Of a stretch of DNA of 64,000 bases, positions 46,576-55,575 are shown in pieces (the first letter of the stretch is position 1; each line of letters begins with the position of its first letter). The notes beneath the pieces are model-generated. The model ran no database searches. It had not been told where the DNA came from and worked only from the letters and a program-made list of their open reading frames with translations. The position numbers and the translations under genes are program-made. This DNA is from Lachnospiraceae bacterium (GTDB taxonomy: Bacteria > Bacillota > Clostridia > Lachnospirales > Lachnospiraceae). Location of the stretch: assembly GCA_015057525.1 (NCBI GenBank), contig SVEE01000010.1, positions 1 through 64,000 of the forward strand. Direction: 5' to 3'.

Positions 46576-46812
46576 AAAAAAACCCTCCTTTTATAATGTG
46601 TGTGTTGTGTTCTTATCCGATTCCAAGCTTCTTCCACTCCATACATACATCATGACATATATCCGAAGATAAATACCAATCAACATGAACTTTGTATCCA
46701 AAATATGTACTACGAATAGAACTACTTCTATGAACCTATTCATAATCAGTCTAGGACTGTTGGTTCCGTAATTAAAACATAAAGACACAACTATCTCGTC
46801 GTGACTAAGGTA
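46576..46812 (-). promoter_or_regulatory. Long 5' leader of the sugar importer
   Basis: About 230 bases separate the predicted start of transcription (near 46806) from the GTG start. A possible 80-codon minus-strand frame here has no good ribosome binding site and reads like chance. I see no known riboswitch. Such a long leader may hold a regulatory structure or a binding site for a repressor. Confidence 0.35.
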
Positions 46813-46841
46813 ATTATAGGACATATTAAACAATTTTGCAA
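46813..46841 (-). promoter_or_regulatory. Promoter of the sugar importer unit
   Basis: TTGCAA (46836-46841), a 17-base spacer and a perfect TATAAT (46813-46818) on the minus strand. The leader downstream is about 230 bases long. Confidence 0.65.
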
Positions 46842-46904
46842 GTACTTTTTCATTTTTTATTTGTTTATTTGTACAACTTTACTAATTTTTGACATTTTGT
46901 AATA

Positions 46905-47966
46905 CTATTGTAACATTTGTGACTCGATATATCCTATTATTTTATCTGCCAACTCTACTGGGGCATATGTGTATATCCTAGCAGGTCCAGACATTTCCTC
47001 TAAAGTTACATTTTCTTTGTCTGCAAAATAATCACGTATTGTCTGATTATATGCTTCCACCAAATCAATCTCCGAATTTTCTGCAACAGCCGCTTCATAT
47101 CTTTCTTTTACAGCCGCATCATCGCTAAGGTATGGTTCCATTAAAGGATTGGCATATATAAGATACATATCCACATCCTCCGGCCAGCCCGCCTCCGCAA
47201 CTAAAGCAGCATTGTCTACTGTAACTAAGTCTTCATTATACATATCCTGTGTATAACCCGACTTAGAGATAAGAGCCTTTCTCATGGTCATCTGAGTTTC
47301 GGAATATACACCAAAGCTATTCTCCGGATAAAGTCCAGAAATAAATCTCTGTCCTCCAATATTATAGAAGTAAACCATTAGATACTCAAAAAATCCACAA
47401 TATTCATCAGCAGTAGTCGCCTTAAACATATCTGGATAGTTAATATTGATACCAACAATACTCTCTACTTCTTCCGGATACTTGTTAACCCAATGCACAG
47501 CCTCCACTCCTGCTGTACCAATAGGAACAAGCACATATGGTCCAGTCACATTTGAAAGTTCAAGAGCTTTACGAGTTTCTTCTAATATAGTATCTATATC
47601 TCTTGGACTTTCACTAACTTCACTGAAACCTGTTCCGCTTCTATCTACATAGACAAGATTATAATCTGAAAGTTCCTTCATAAGTGGCTGCAAAGCAATA
47701 GAGTCATCAGTTATATCTCCACTGTGCATAAATACAAGTGTCACATCAGAGTCTAAATTTCCTTGTTGCATAACATGCATATCATGTCCGTTAACTGACA
47801 CCAACTGTCCAGGCATCTTAAGAACCGCTGCCTCATCCTTAAGTTTGTTCTTATGATTAAGGTATATGAATCCAAACAACAATACATTAATCACACCTGT
47901 GGCAAGCAAAAATATAATAAAAATCTTAAAGAAGTTATGCAAAAACTTTCTTGTTTTTTCTTTCAT
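46905..47966 (-). CDS. Membrane-anchored alpha/beta-hydrolase-fold protein lacking the usual nucleophile
   Basis: The 353-residue protein has one N-terminal helix (about residues 12-35) and an extracellular alpha/beta-hydrolase domain. DVTLVFMHSGDITDDSI is the oxyanion-side strand, and NLVYVDRSGTGFSE matches the DRxGxGxS motif. At the nucleophile elbow, where GxSxG is expected, the sequence is VPIGTAG (residues 147-153), with no serine. Either a Thr serves or the protein is a binding or scaffolding member of the fold. It is monocistronic with its own promoter. Substrate unknown. Confidence 0.8.
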   Translation of the reverse strand: MKEKTRKFLHNFFKIFIIFLLATGVINVLLFGFIYLNHKNKLKDEAAVLKMPGQLVSVNGHDMHVMQQGNLDSDVTLVFMHSGDITDDSIALQPLMKELSDYNLVYVDRSGTGFSEVSESPRDIDTILEETRKALELSNVTGPYVLVPIGTAGVEAVHWVNKYPEEVESIVGININYPDMFKATTADEYCGFFEYLMVYFYNIGGQRFISGLYPENSFGVYSETQMTMRKALISKSGYTQDMYNEDLVTVDNAALVAEAGWPEDVDMYLIYANPLMEPYLSDDAAVKERYEAAVAENSEIDLVEAYNQTIRDYFADKENVTLEEMSGPARIYTYAPVELADKIIGYIESQMLQ

Positions 47967-48053
47967 CGGTAATTCTCCATATCACAAACTATATATAATA
48001 AGAAGCCTTGTAACCCTTTACAGCATAGTAACCACCCCAAAAGGCACCATATT

Positions 48054-48082
48054 ATAATAATAAAGAAAGCTCATCTTGTAAA
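48054..48082 (-). promoter_or_regulatory. Promoter of the hydrolase-fold gene
   Basis: TTTACA (48077-48082), a 17-base spacer and TATTAT (48054-48059) on the minus strand, about 85 bases before the start codon at 47966. Confidence 0.6.
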
Positions 48083-48132
48083 TAGTTTTAGAAAAATTTC
48101 ACATTTTTTCTCTTTTTATATGTCCCTCTCTG

Positions 48133-48141
48133 TGTTAGAAT
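48133..48141 (+). promoter_or_regulatory. Possible extended -10 promoter for the gene at 48179
   Basis: TGTTAGAAT provides a TG-extended -10 (TAGAAT, 48136-48141) 38 bases before the start codon; the -35 region is weak. Confidence 0.3.
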
Positions 48142-48178
48142 ATGTTCATTGTTTAATTTACCATATAAAGGAGTACTT

Positions 48179-49081
48179 ATGAGCAAACAGGAAACAGACA
48201 TCATAGAAGATACTGCATCCAAATCAAAGCAAGCAGAATCCGATGATACAGAAATACAACAGTCACAAAATGAAGATAACAAAAAAGATGATAGCAAGGA
48301 ATTTACAGGGGAGGATAATCTAGAGCTTCACAAGATGAACTTCTCAGATAGGATGAAAGCCAAAAAGGAACGTTTTAGAAAGAATACCGAAGGCATGTCC
48401 ACCAAAGAAAAAATAAGCTATTGCGTTTACTACTACAAATGGCCCGTAATTATATCTGCACTACTCATTTTCCTACTTGTATATGTTTCTATATCTGTAT
48501 ACAAAAATACTCGTCCTGTAGCACTTGGTTATGCTGTTATCAACAGTCCTAAACCAGGCTATATAAATAAGGATGTCTTCGACGAATATATGGAGTGTTA
48601 TAATTTCACCAATGGCTATCAAATCACATCAGCCACCGACATCCAAATGAGTATGAAGCAATACAACGAGCTTTACGAGCAGGGTAATATTGATAACAAT
48701 ACAGATTACTCCCAATTCCCTCTTTTATGTTGGAATGGCTATTATGATATAATTATTACCGACAAGGCCGGTCTTGAGTATTGCAGTTCAGAGTCAGTTA
48801 TTGAGCCACTTGATATGGCCTTATCAGATGATATATACAGTATTGTTTACACAGACTTTGCCAAGGATATAACAACTGCACCAAACTATAACAACGATTA
48901 TGTTGATTACGCCATAAATGTATCCAACAACGAATTTATTAAGAATTTGAACGTAGGATATGACGAAGTTTATATTTGCTTCCCATCCAGTGTTTCTGCA
49001 GAAAGTGATATCAGAGAAAGAAATATAGGAAACAGAAGAAGAATCCTTAAGCTTATATTTAATCTGGATATAGAAATCTAA
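48179..49081 (+). CDS. Single-pass membrane protein of unknown function
   Basis: The protein has 300 residues from the ATG at 48179, which follows AAGGAG; ten extra codons upstream lack a site. The first 85 residues are charged and probably disordered and cytoplasmic. A single helix follows (WPVIISALLIFLLVYVSISV), then about 190 residues outside the cell with no recognised motif; the pattern YDIIITDKAGLEYCSS may be a strand-rich core. Divergent from the hydrolase-fold gene. Function unknown. Confidence 0.7.
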   Translation: MSKQETDIIEDTASKSKQAESDDTEIQQSQNEDNKKDDSKEFTGEDNLELHKMNFSDRMKAKKERFRKNTEGMSTKEKISYCVYYYKWPVIISALLIFLLVYVSISVYKNTRPVALGYAVINSPKPGYINKDVFDEYMECYNFTNGYQITSATDIQMSMKQYNELYEQGNIDNNTDYSQFPLLCWNGYYDIIITDKAGLEYCSSESVIEPLDMALSDDIYSIVYTDFAKDITTAPNYNNDYVDYAINVSNNEFIKNLNVGYDEVYICFPSSVSAESDIRERNIGNRRRILKLIFNLDIEI

Positions 49082-49108
49082 ATTTAATCAGAAATATACA
49101 CGTTAAAC

Positions 49109-49141
49109 AAAAAACACTAAGCACATGCTTAGTGTTTTTTG
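49109..49141. terminator. Bidirectional terminator between 49081 and trpS
   Basis: AAAACACTAAGCA (49111-49123) and TGCTTAGTGTTTT (49126-49138) form a perfect 13-base stem with A- and T-runs on both sides, serving the + gene and trpS on the minus strand. Confidence 0.85.
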
Positions 49142-49149
49142 TTTAGAAA

Positions 49150-50163
49150 TTAAATTCTTGGTAATTCTGTAAAACCAACCTTCTTCTTAACCTTGCGAAG
49201 TGTTTTATTAGCATAGTAAGAAGCCTGGTCAGCATTATTCTTAATTATCTTATCGATATACGCCTTGTCTGATGAAAGCTCCTTGAATCTAGCCTGCAAC
49301 GGAGCAAGTTCTGTAGCAACAGCCTCTCCAACTATTTCCTTAAGTTTACCGTATCCAAGTCCTTCAAACTCTTTAACAGCTTCCTCAGGTGTTTTAGCAG
49401 TCACAGCTGAATATATATCAATAAGGTTCTTAATTCCTGGTTTATCATCGCTATAAGCTATACAGTTATCCGAATCTGTAACTGCACGCTTGAACTTTCT
49501 CATAACTGTATCCTTGTCATCAAGAAGGAATATGCTTGCATTAGGATTCTCATCTGACTTTGACATCTTCTTAGTAGGTTCCTGAAGACTCATTATCTTA
49601 GCACCTGCTTTGCCCACATATGCCTCTGGAATAGTAAATACATCTCCATATATATTGTTAAATCTTGCAGCAATATCTCTTGTTATTTCAAGATGCTGCA
49701 TCTGATCCTTTCCAACAGGAACAAAATCTGCCTGATAAAGAAGAATATCAGCAGCCATGAGAACAGGATATGTGAAAAGTCCTGTGTTAATATTGTCCGC
49801 ATGTTTCGCAGACTTATCCTTGAACTGTGTCATTCTGTTCATCTCACCCATGTAAGTGTAGCAATTAAGTATCCACGAAAGTTCAGGATGTGCTGACACA
49901 TGAGACTGGAAGAATATGCAATTCTTCTCAGGGTCAAGTCCTGCTGCTATATATAACATAAGGAGATTTCTGGCACTTTTTCTAAGTTCTGCCGGATCCT
50001 GTCTTACAGTAATGGAATGCAAATCCATAATTCCATAAAAACACTTTAACTCCTCATCATCATTTAAATCAACCCAGTTTTTTAATGCGCCAAGATAGTT
50101 TCCAAGAGTTATCATTCCTGTAGACTGCATACCTGACATCATTACTTTTTTTCCATCTAACAT
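49150..50163 (-). CDS. trpS: Tryptophanyl-tRNA synthetase
   Basis: The 337-residue protein is a class I synthetase of the TrpRS type: TGMITLGNYLGALKNW replaces the HIGH motif, followed by DLHSITV, VLMAADILLYQADFVPVGKDQ and the KMSKS loop (TKKMSKSDEN). It charges tRNA-Trp. The leader is only about 60 bases and holds a short hairpin (50182-50199) but no T-box, although T-box control is common for this gene in Firmicutes. The ABC-F gene lies upstream on the same strand. Confidence 0.97.
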   Translation of the reverse strand: MLDGKKVMMSGMQSTGMITLGNYLGALKNWVDLNDDEELKCFYGIMDLHSITVRQDPAELRKSARNLLMLYIAAGLDPEKNCIFFQSHVSAHPELSWILNCYTYMGEMNRMTQFKDKSAKHADNINTGLFTYPVLMAADILLYQADFVPVGKDQMQHLEITRDIAARFNNIYGDVFTIPEAYVGKAGAKIMSLQEPTKKMSKSDENPNASIFLLDDKDTVMRKFKRAVTDSDNCIAYSDDKPGIKNLIDIYSAVTAKTPEEAVKEFEGLGYGKLKEIVGEAVATELAPLQARFKELSSDKAYIDKIIKNNADQASYYANKTLRKVKKKVGFTELPRI

Positions 50164-50223
50164 TTTGTTCCTCCTAACCGAAGGTTCTACTCAGAACCTA
50201 TTCAGGTGTATTACCATTAAAGA

Positions 50224-51855
50224 TTAGTTTTCATCTTCTCTATTCATATTCATAACCTGACGTTTTCTAGCCATCTCATCACTTGCAAGATATTCGTCAT
50301 AGGTTGTCTGCTTGTCTATAAGACCTGTATTTGTAAGTTCCATAATACGGTTTGCAGTTGTCTGTACAAACTGGTGGTCCTGACATGCAAAAAGTACAAC
50401 ACCAGGGAATTTAATAAGTCCATTATTTAAAGCAGTAATTGACTCCATATCAAGATGGTTAGTAGGCTCATCTAAGATAAGTACATTTGATTGCATAATC
50501 ATAAGCTTCGAAAGGAGACATCTAACCTTCTCTCCACCGGATAATACCTTAACCTTCTTGACTCCATCCTCACCTGGGAAAAGCATACGGCCAAGATAAC
50601 CTCTTACATATGTTGCATCCTTCTCCTCTGAGTACTGTGCAAGCCAATCAGCGATTACAAGATCATTGTCAAATTCCTTGGTATTATCCTTAGGGAAATA
50701 GCCCTGCGAAGTTGTAACACCCCACTTATATGTTCCCTCATCTGGTTCCTCTTCACCTGCAAGAATCTTAAACAATGTAGTTGTTGCAATTGTATTTGGA
50801 CCAACAAAAGCAACCTTGTCATCATGTCCGATTGTAAATGAAATATTATCTAATACCTTAACACCATCAACTGTTTTAGAAATATTGGAAACTGTAAGTA
50901 CCTCATTACCAATCTCTCTCTTAGGTCTGAAATCAATATATGGATATTTTCTGCTTGATGGTTTAATTTCATCAAGCTCAATTTTCTCAAGTGCTCTCTT
51001 ACGAGATGTTGCCTGCTTAGACTTAGAAGCGTTAGCCGAGAATCTCTGAATGAATTCCTGTAATTCCTTAATTTTCTCTTCTTTCTTCTTATTGGCTTCC
51101 TTCATCTGCTTAATCATAAGCTGGCTTGACTCATACCAGAAATCATAGTTACCTGCATAAAGCTGAATCTTAGCATAATCAATATCTGCTATATGAGTAC
51201 ATACCTTATTTAAGAAGTATCTATCATGAGATACAACGATAACTGTATTATTGAAGTTAATAAGGAACTCTTCTAACCATGCAATAGCATCCAAATCAAG
51301 GTGGTTAGTAGGCTCATCGAGGAGAAGTACATCAGGATTGCCAAAAAGTGCCTGTGCAAGAAGCACCTTAACCTTCTGATTACCATCGAGCTCACTCATC
51401 ATCTTATAATGAATATCTGTCTCTACACCAAGACCATTTAAAAGTGTAGCTGCGTCCGACTCAGCATTCCAGCCGTCCATCTCAGCAAACTCTGCCTCAA
51501 GCTCTGATGCTCTGATACCATCCTCATCTGTGAAGTCTTCCTTCATATAGATAGCATCCTTCTCTTTCATTACCTCGTAAAGTCTCTTATTACCCATGAT
51601 TACAGTATCCATTACAACACAGTCATCATACTTGTAGTGGTCCTGCTGCAATACAGAAAGTCTCTCTCCTGCATTCATAATTATTTCGCCATTTGTTGGC
51701 TCAAGCTCACCTGAGAGTATCTTTAAAAATGTAGACTTACCAGCACCGTTAGCTCCTATAAGTCCATAGCAATTACCCTCAGTGAATTTTATATTAACAT
51801 CTTCGAATAAAGCTTTTTTACCTAATCTTAATGTTACATTACTTGCACTTATCAT
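50224..51855 (-). CDS. ABC-F family ATPase with a defective second Walker A
   Basis: The 543-residue protein has two ABC domains joined by a charged linker (about residues 240-310), as in ribosome-acting ABC-F proteins of the YbiT group. Domain 1 has Walker A GANGAGKST (34-42), a diverged signature SELDGNQKVKV and LLLDEPTNHLDLDAI. Domain 2 has LSGGEKVRC and LILDEPTNHLDMES, but its Walker A reads GPNTIATTT, so the lysine is Thr358. The site downstream of it is intact, so this is not a frameshift. Such proteins act on translation rather than transport. It has its own strong promoter. Confidence 0.92.
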   Translation of the reverse strand: MISASNVTLRLGKKALFEDVNIKFTEGNCYGLIGANGAGKSTFLKILSGELEPTNGEIIMNAGERLSVLQQDHYKYDDCVVMDTVIMGNKRLYEVMKEKDAIYMKEDFTDEDGIRASELEAEFAEMDGWNAESDAATLLNGLGVETDIHYKMMSELDGNQKVKVLLAQALFGNPDVLLLDEPTNHLDLDAIAWLEEFLINFNNTVIVVSHDRYFLNKVCTHIADIDYAKIQLYAGNYDFWYESSQLMIKQMKEANKKKEEKIKELQEFIQRFSANASKSKQATSRKRALEKIELDEIKPSSRKYPYIDFRPKREIGNEVLTVSNISKTVDGVKVLDNISFTIGHDDKVAFVGPNTIATTTLFKILAGEEEPDEGTYKWGVTTSQGYFPKDNTKEFDNDLVIADWLAQYSEEKDATYVRGYLGRMLFPGEDGVKKVKVLSGGEKVRCLLSKLMIMQSNVLILDEPTNHLDMESITALNNGLIKFPGVVLFACQDHQFVQTTANRIMELTNTGLIDKQTTYDEYLASDEMARKRQVMNMNREDEN

Positions 51856-51880
51856 ATCTATAATCCTTTCTAATGAGTTG

Positions 51881-51901
51881 GTGAAAACAAAGCATTTTCA
51901 C
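51881..51901 (-). other. Leader hairpin of the ABC-F gene
   Basis: GTGAAAA (51881-51887) and TTTTCAC (51895-51901) flank a 7-base loop between the promoter and the start codon. It may simply be a stabilising 5' structure. Confidence 0.35.
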
Positions 51902-51920
51902 ACATAATAAACCATTCTTG

Positions 51921-51949
51921 AGTATATCAACAGTGACTTTTCGTGTCAA
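51921..51949 (-). promoter_or_regulatory. Strong promoter of the ABC-F gene
   Basis: A perfect TTGACA (51944-51949), a 17-base spacer and TATACT (51921-51926) on the minus strand. Confidence 0.8.
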
Positions 51950-51966
51950 GTTAAAAAGCGAATCAA

Positions 51967-52003
51967 AAAAGACCAAATCCGGCATACTACCGAATTTGGT
52001 CTT
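51967..52003 (-). terminator. Terminator of the small Cys-rich protein gene
   Basis: AAGACCAAATCCGG (51969-51982) and CCGAATTTGGTCTT (51990-52003) pair with one mismatch, followed on the minus strand by TTTTTTGA. Confidence 0.8.
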
Positions 52004-52019
52004 AATGTCTAAAATTATA

Positions 52020-52208
52020 TTATAAATTTTTAGCTATATCATCATATAAGTCAAGCTTACAATGCTCATCTGAAGCAAAGTGCTTACAGTTAAGACAGCT
52101 CTTTGCAGAGTCAGATGTCATATTGCTAAGAGAGTCTTTGCCACTTTTCTTGTCATAAGCACTACATCTTTCAGCAACCTTATTATAAACCTTTTCTGAG
52201 CTACGCAT
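52020..52208 (-). CDS. Small Cys-containing protein of unknown function
   Basis: The protein has 62 residues from the ATG at 52208, preceded by AAGGAGGAG; the longer frame to 52289 lacks a site. The C-terminal CLNCKHFASDEHC has a CxxC plus a further Cys and His, suggesting a small zinc- or iron-binding knuckle. It is soluble and has no signal peptide. It follows the phospholipase-like gene and ends at its own terminator. Confidence 0.65.
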   Translation of the reverse strand: MRSSEKVYNKVAERCSAYDKKSGKDSLSNMTSDSAKSCLNCKHFASDEHCKLDLYDDIAKNL

Positions 52209-52305
52209 ATTACACTCCTCCTTGTTTAGAATTAATTCTACACAAAAAGTATTCCTCAAATGAGAAAAATTATTCATATGCATAAACACTTTTTATATAC
52301 ATATA

Positions 52306-52884
52306 CTATGCAGCCAATGCCATCTCCTTTTTACCTGCAATATATAGTAATGATGCCATAACTGACATACAGGTTCTTACAGAGTATCCACAGTCGTAAT
52401 CAACACGACCATCTAACTGCATGTATTTGTTGTGTATATTTTTAATGTACTCGAGAATTTGCTTTGTACTGGCAAATACCGGCACATCCTGCTTTGGAGC
52501 AGTCTGTTTCAAGTCTGCCACATATTTGTACATTCTGTGCTTAAGCTCTTCCTCATATATACAATGGTCCTTAAAGCCACCTGGATAATTGCTATTATGC
52601 GGATATGTAAAATAGTCCGCAATGTAATGAAGCACTATTCCCATACGCCATGTTGAACTTATTCCCATATCTTTATTTGCATTATATTTGGAAATAAACT
52701 TGTCCATTTTCTTGGCCATTATATCAAATGTATCATCTATACAATGACGCTTTGTAAGAAATGACGGTGTACAATCCGGCCATATACTTCCCACAAAAAA
52801 GGATAGACGGTGATTAACTCTTTCACCTATATCCAACCCGTGAATAACTCCCTTAGCTAGTGATATGTGAGATTTTTTTCTCAT
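52306..52884 (-). CDS. Zinc-dependent phospholipase C-like protein
   Basis: The protein has 192 residues from the ATG at 52884 (site GAGGT). It resembles the zinc-dependent phospholipase C fold (PF00882 type): an N-terminal His in KSHISLA, GSIWPDCTPS, and MGIVLHYIADYFTYPHN carrying further metal-site His and Asp. There is no signal peptide, so it acts in the cytoplasm and may not be a lipase in practice. It is downstream of the thiamine-uptake genes but has its own start. Confidence 0.75.
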   Translation of the reverse strand: MRKKSHISLAKGVIHGLDIGERVNHRLSFFVGSIWPDCTPSFLTKRHCIDDTFDIMAKKMDKFISKYNANKDMGISSTWRMGIVLHYIADYFTYPHNSNYPGGFKDHCIYEEELKHRMYKYVADLKQTAPKQDVPVFASTKQILEYIKNIHNKYMQLDGRVDYDCGYSVRTCMSVMASLLYIAGKKEMALAA

Positions 52885-53028
52885 TTTTACCTCGATTCTT
52901 AAAAACATGTGGTGGTTTGTTTCATATATCTAGGACACTATTATTGCCCTACCTTTTATTATATCTTTTTAGAAACAAACTATCAACGATAATTTTGGTA
53001 AAATCCATATCAATTTTTGGTATTTTAA

Positions 53029-53766
53029 TTACATCAATAGCTTTATTATGTCATTTTTATACCTTAAAAATTTATCTGTGAGATTAAAATCCACCTGTCT
53101 TGGTTTTTCCTCATCAATAATTATTTCTTTAATTATTTGCCCCGAAACACCAGACAATACATATATCCTATCAGATAAGAGAATTGCCTCATCAATATCA
53201 TGGGTTACAAATATAGTGGACAGATTTATATTTTTCATTATATCCAAATACCATGCATGTATTTCTCTTTTTGTTATCATGTCAAGAGCAGAGAATGGCT
53301 CATCCAAAATCGCAACATGACTTGAAAAAAGATAAGTTCGAAGCAACGCAGCCCTTTGCCTCATTCCTCCGGAAAGCATGGCAGGATACTTGTTTTCATA
53401 TCCGGCAATTCCAAACTGTTCAAACAATGCAACAGCTTCCTGTCTCGCTTCTTTTTTACCTATACCACGTACAATTAGAGGTAAAGCTACATTGTCAAGA
53501 ACTGTCCTGTAAGGCAACAGCATATCCTTTTGAAGCATATAACTCACCTTGCCAGATATACCTGTTATATCCTCACCTTCAAGAATAACATTTCCTTCAT
53601 CAGGCTTCATTATACCCGCGATAATATTAAAAAGCGTAGTCTTTCCGGAACCACTAGAACCGATGAGAGAAACTATTTCTCCTCTATTTAATTTTATGGA
53701 TACATTATCTAAAATCTTTTTTTCATCAAAGCTTTTAGATACATTCTTTACCTCTAAAACACCCAT
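53029..53766 (-). CDS. thiZ: Thiamine-precursor ABC transporter ATPase
   Basis: The 245-residue ATPase has Walker A GSSGSGKTT, the signature LSGGMRQR and Walker B VAILDEPFSALD, with the H-loop in FVTHDIDEA. It is of the nitrate/taurine-type import family. It ends the riboswitch-controlled operon and works with the permease and binding protein upstream. Assignment to thiamine precursor uptake rests on the TPP riboswitch and the neighbours. Confidence 0.88.
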   Translation of the reverse strand: MGVLEVKNVSKSFDEKKILDNVSIKLNRGEIVSLIGSSGSGKTTLFNIIAGIMKPDEGNVILEGEDITGISGKVSYMLQKDMLLPYRTVLDNVALPLIVRGIGKKEARQEAVALFEQFGIAGYENKYPAMLSGGMRQRAALLRTYLFSSHVAILDEPFSALDMITKREIHAWYLDIMKNINLSTIFVTHDIDEAILLSDRIYVLSGVSGQIIKEIIIDEEKPRQVDFNLTDKFLRYKNDIIKLLM

Positions 53767-53774
53767 TTTCTCAC

Positions 53775-54782
53775 CTATTTAGGAAGATATTCGTTAGAAA
53801 AACCTATATTATCAGGTATGCTTGATTCTAAAATTTCTTCCTGATTTAACCAATTATAAAACCCATTCCATCTGGCAGGGTCAATGTACCCCCACTGAGA
53901 AACCTCTGCCTTATATTCATTTGCCAAATATTTCTGACTGGCTAAAACTAAGTCATGATCAAGCTCCGGCACATGTTTACATAAAATATCAGCAGCGCCT
54001 TCAGGGTCAGCTATAGCATCCTCATAACCTTTACCTAAGGCCTCGAGAAATGCCTTTGCAGTTTCAGGGTCGTCTTCAAGGAAGCTATTGTTTGATATAA
54101 CTACTGGTGTATAGTAATCAAACACTGGGTCAATATTTTTAAAGGCAAAATAGTCTGTCTCAAGACCCTCAAGCTCAGTTTTTACACCAGCCCATGCATA
54201 GAATATCCAAATGGAATCAACAGAGTTTGTTTTTAAAGCTGTAACTTCATCAGTTACGGTACTTGGAATAAGCTCTACCTTACTAAAATCTCCTCCGTCA
54301 GCAGTGACCACCTGTTCCATCATAGCAAGCTCAATAGGGCCATTCCAAGTTGCGTAGGATTTGCCTTCCATACCCTTAGGTGTATCCATACCTTCACCCT
54401 TGCGAGATATAATACCGGAAGTATTATGCTGAATAAGAGCAGCCACAGCTGTTATTGGAAGAGGATTATCTCCTGATATAGCCGCAGCCATAGTATCCTG
54501 AAATGATACTCCAAACTGGGCTTCTCCTGATGCCACCAAAACTTCTGCTCCATCCTCAGGTGGCTGTACTATCTCCACATCAAGTCCAGCTTCCTCAAAA
54601 TATCCTTTCTCAAGTGCAACATAAAGTCCTGTATGATTTGTGTTAGGTGTCCAATCTAAAACAAATGTTATTTTTGTCAATTCGCCATCAGCTATTTTAT
54701 TATCATCCTTACCACATGCAACGAGAGACATCAGCATTATGGCTGACATAACTACAGCAATTATTTTTTTATATATTTTCAT
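53775..54782 (-). CDS. thiY: Thiamine-precursor (HMP/FAMP) binding lipoprotein
   Basis: The 335-residue lipoprotein has the lipobox LVAC and an NMT1/THI5-like domain (TPNTNHTGLYVALEKGYFEEAGLDVEI, FGVSFQDTMAAAI). This fold binds hydroxymethylpyrimidine-type thiamine precursors. It lies between the ATPase and permease genes of the TPP-controlled operon. ThiY from other Firmicutes binds formylaminopyrimidine; the precise ligand here is unknown. Confidence 0.88.
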   Translation of the reverse strand: MKIYKKIIAVVMSAIMLMSLVACGKDDNKIADGELTKITFVLDWTPNTNHTGLYVALEKGYFEEAGLDVEIVQPPEDGAEVLVASGEAQFGVSFQDTMAAAISGDNPLPITAVAALIQHNTSGIISRKGEGMDTPKGMEGKSYATWNGPIELAMMEQVVTADGGDFSKVELIPSTVTDEVTALKTNSVDSIWIFYAWAGVKTELEGLETDYFAFKNIDPVFDYYTPVVISNNSFLEDDPETAKAFLEALGKGYEDAIADPEGAADILCKHVPELDHDLVLASQKYLANEYKAEVSQWGYIDPARWNGFYNWLNQEEILESSIPDNIGFSNEYLPK

Positions 54783-54798
54783 TAATTTTCTCCTTTGA

Positions 54799-55575
54799 CT
54801 ATCTTTTGTTTTCCTTAGTATTTTCCCACTTCATACACTTTTTTTGAAGCAATTCTACTCCCTTCATAAGCAACAAGCTTATAATAGAAATGAGAAAAAT
54901 AACTGCAAACATTTTATCAAAGGCGAAAGCCTTTTTAACTCTGGTCATATATACACCAAGCCCTTTAAATCCACCAAGCCACTCAGATATTACAGCCCCA
55001 ACAACAGCATAGGAGGCTGATATTTTTAAGCCTGCAAAAAATTGAGATAGGGATGCAGGAAATTTTATATATGTAAAAATCTGTATTTTAGTGGCTCCCA
55101 TAGATTTAAGCAAATTTATTTCATCCTTATCAACGGACTTGAATCCATTGAGCAGTCCTATGGCTATTGGAAAAAATGTTGTAATGACAATAAGTATTAT
55201 CTTTGGAGTCATTTCATAACCAAACCATAATACAAGAAGAGGAGCAATAGCAACTGTAGGAATAGTCTGTGATAATATAATCAGAGGATAAAATGCTCTG
55301 TAAAGTCCTTGAAAGTTATCCATCAAAACTGCCACTATAAATCCTAAAGCTATTCCCATGGCAAGCCCCACAAAGGCCTCTGTCAGTGTAACCAGAGAAT
55401 GCTCCATCAATATGGGCAATTCATCAACAAATGCCTTTGCTACCTGCACTGGTGACGGAAGCATGAAGCTTTCCACTACTCCCACTACAGATATAATCTG
55501 CCATATTACCAACAGTAATATCACGGCAGAGCAAGACCATATTTTATTTGTGATGTTTTGAGACTTTTCTTTCAA
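54799..55575 (-). CDS. thiX: Thiamine-precursor ABC transporter permease
   Basis: The 258-residue protein has about six membrane helices and the docking loop LLKSMGATKIQIFTYIKFPASL of the SsuC/TauC/ThiX permeases. It is taken to start at a TTG at 55575, placed nine bases after GAGAGG; no later start keeps the first helix. It overlaps the thiamine-binding gene by 32 bases. It should import a thiamine precursor. Confidence 0.85.
   Translation of the reverse strand: MKEKSQNITNKIWSCSAVILLLVIWQIISVVGVVESFMLPSPVQVAKAFVDELPILMEHSLVTLTEAFVGLAMGIALGFIVAVLMDNFQGLYRAFYPLIILSQTIPTVAIAPLLVLWFGYEMTPKIILIVITTFFPIAIGLLNGFKSVDKDEINLLKSMGATKIQIFTYIKFPASLSQFFAGLKISASYAVVGAVISEWLGGFKGLGVYMTRVKKAFAFDKMFAVIFLISIISLLLMKGVELLQKKCMKWENTKENKR

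Noticed and set aside
46591-46833. An 80-codon minus-strand frame upstream of the sugar-binding lipoprotein gene
   Set aside because: No ribosome binding site, no recognisable motifs, and it lies in the leader downstream of a good promoter; it reads like chance.
50164-50223. T-box upstream of trpS
   Set aside because: The gap is only about 60 bases and contains just one short hairpin, with no T-box sequence.
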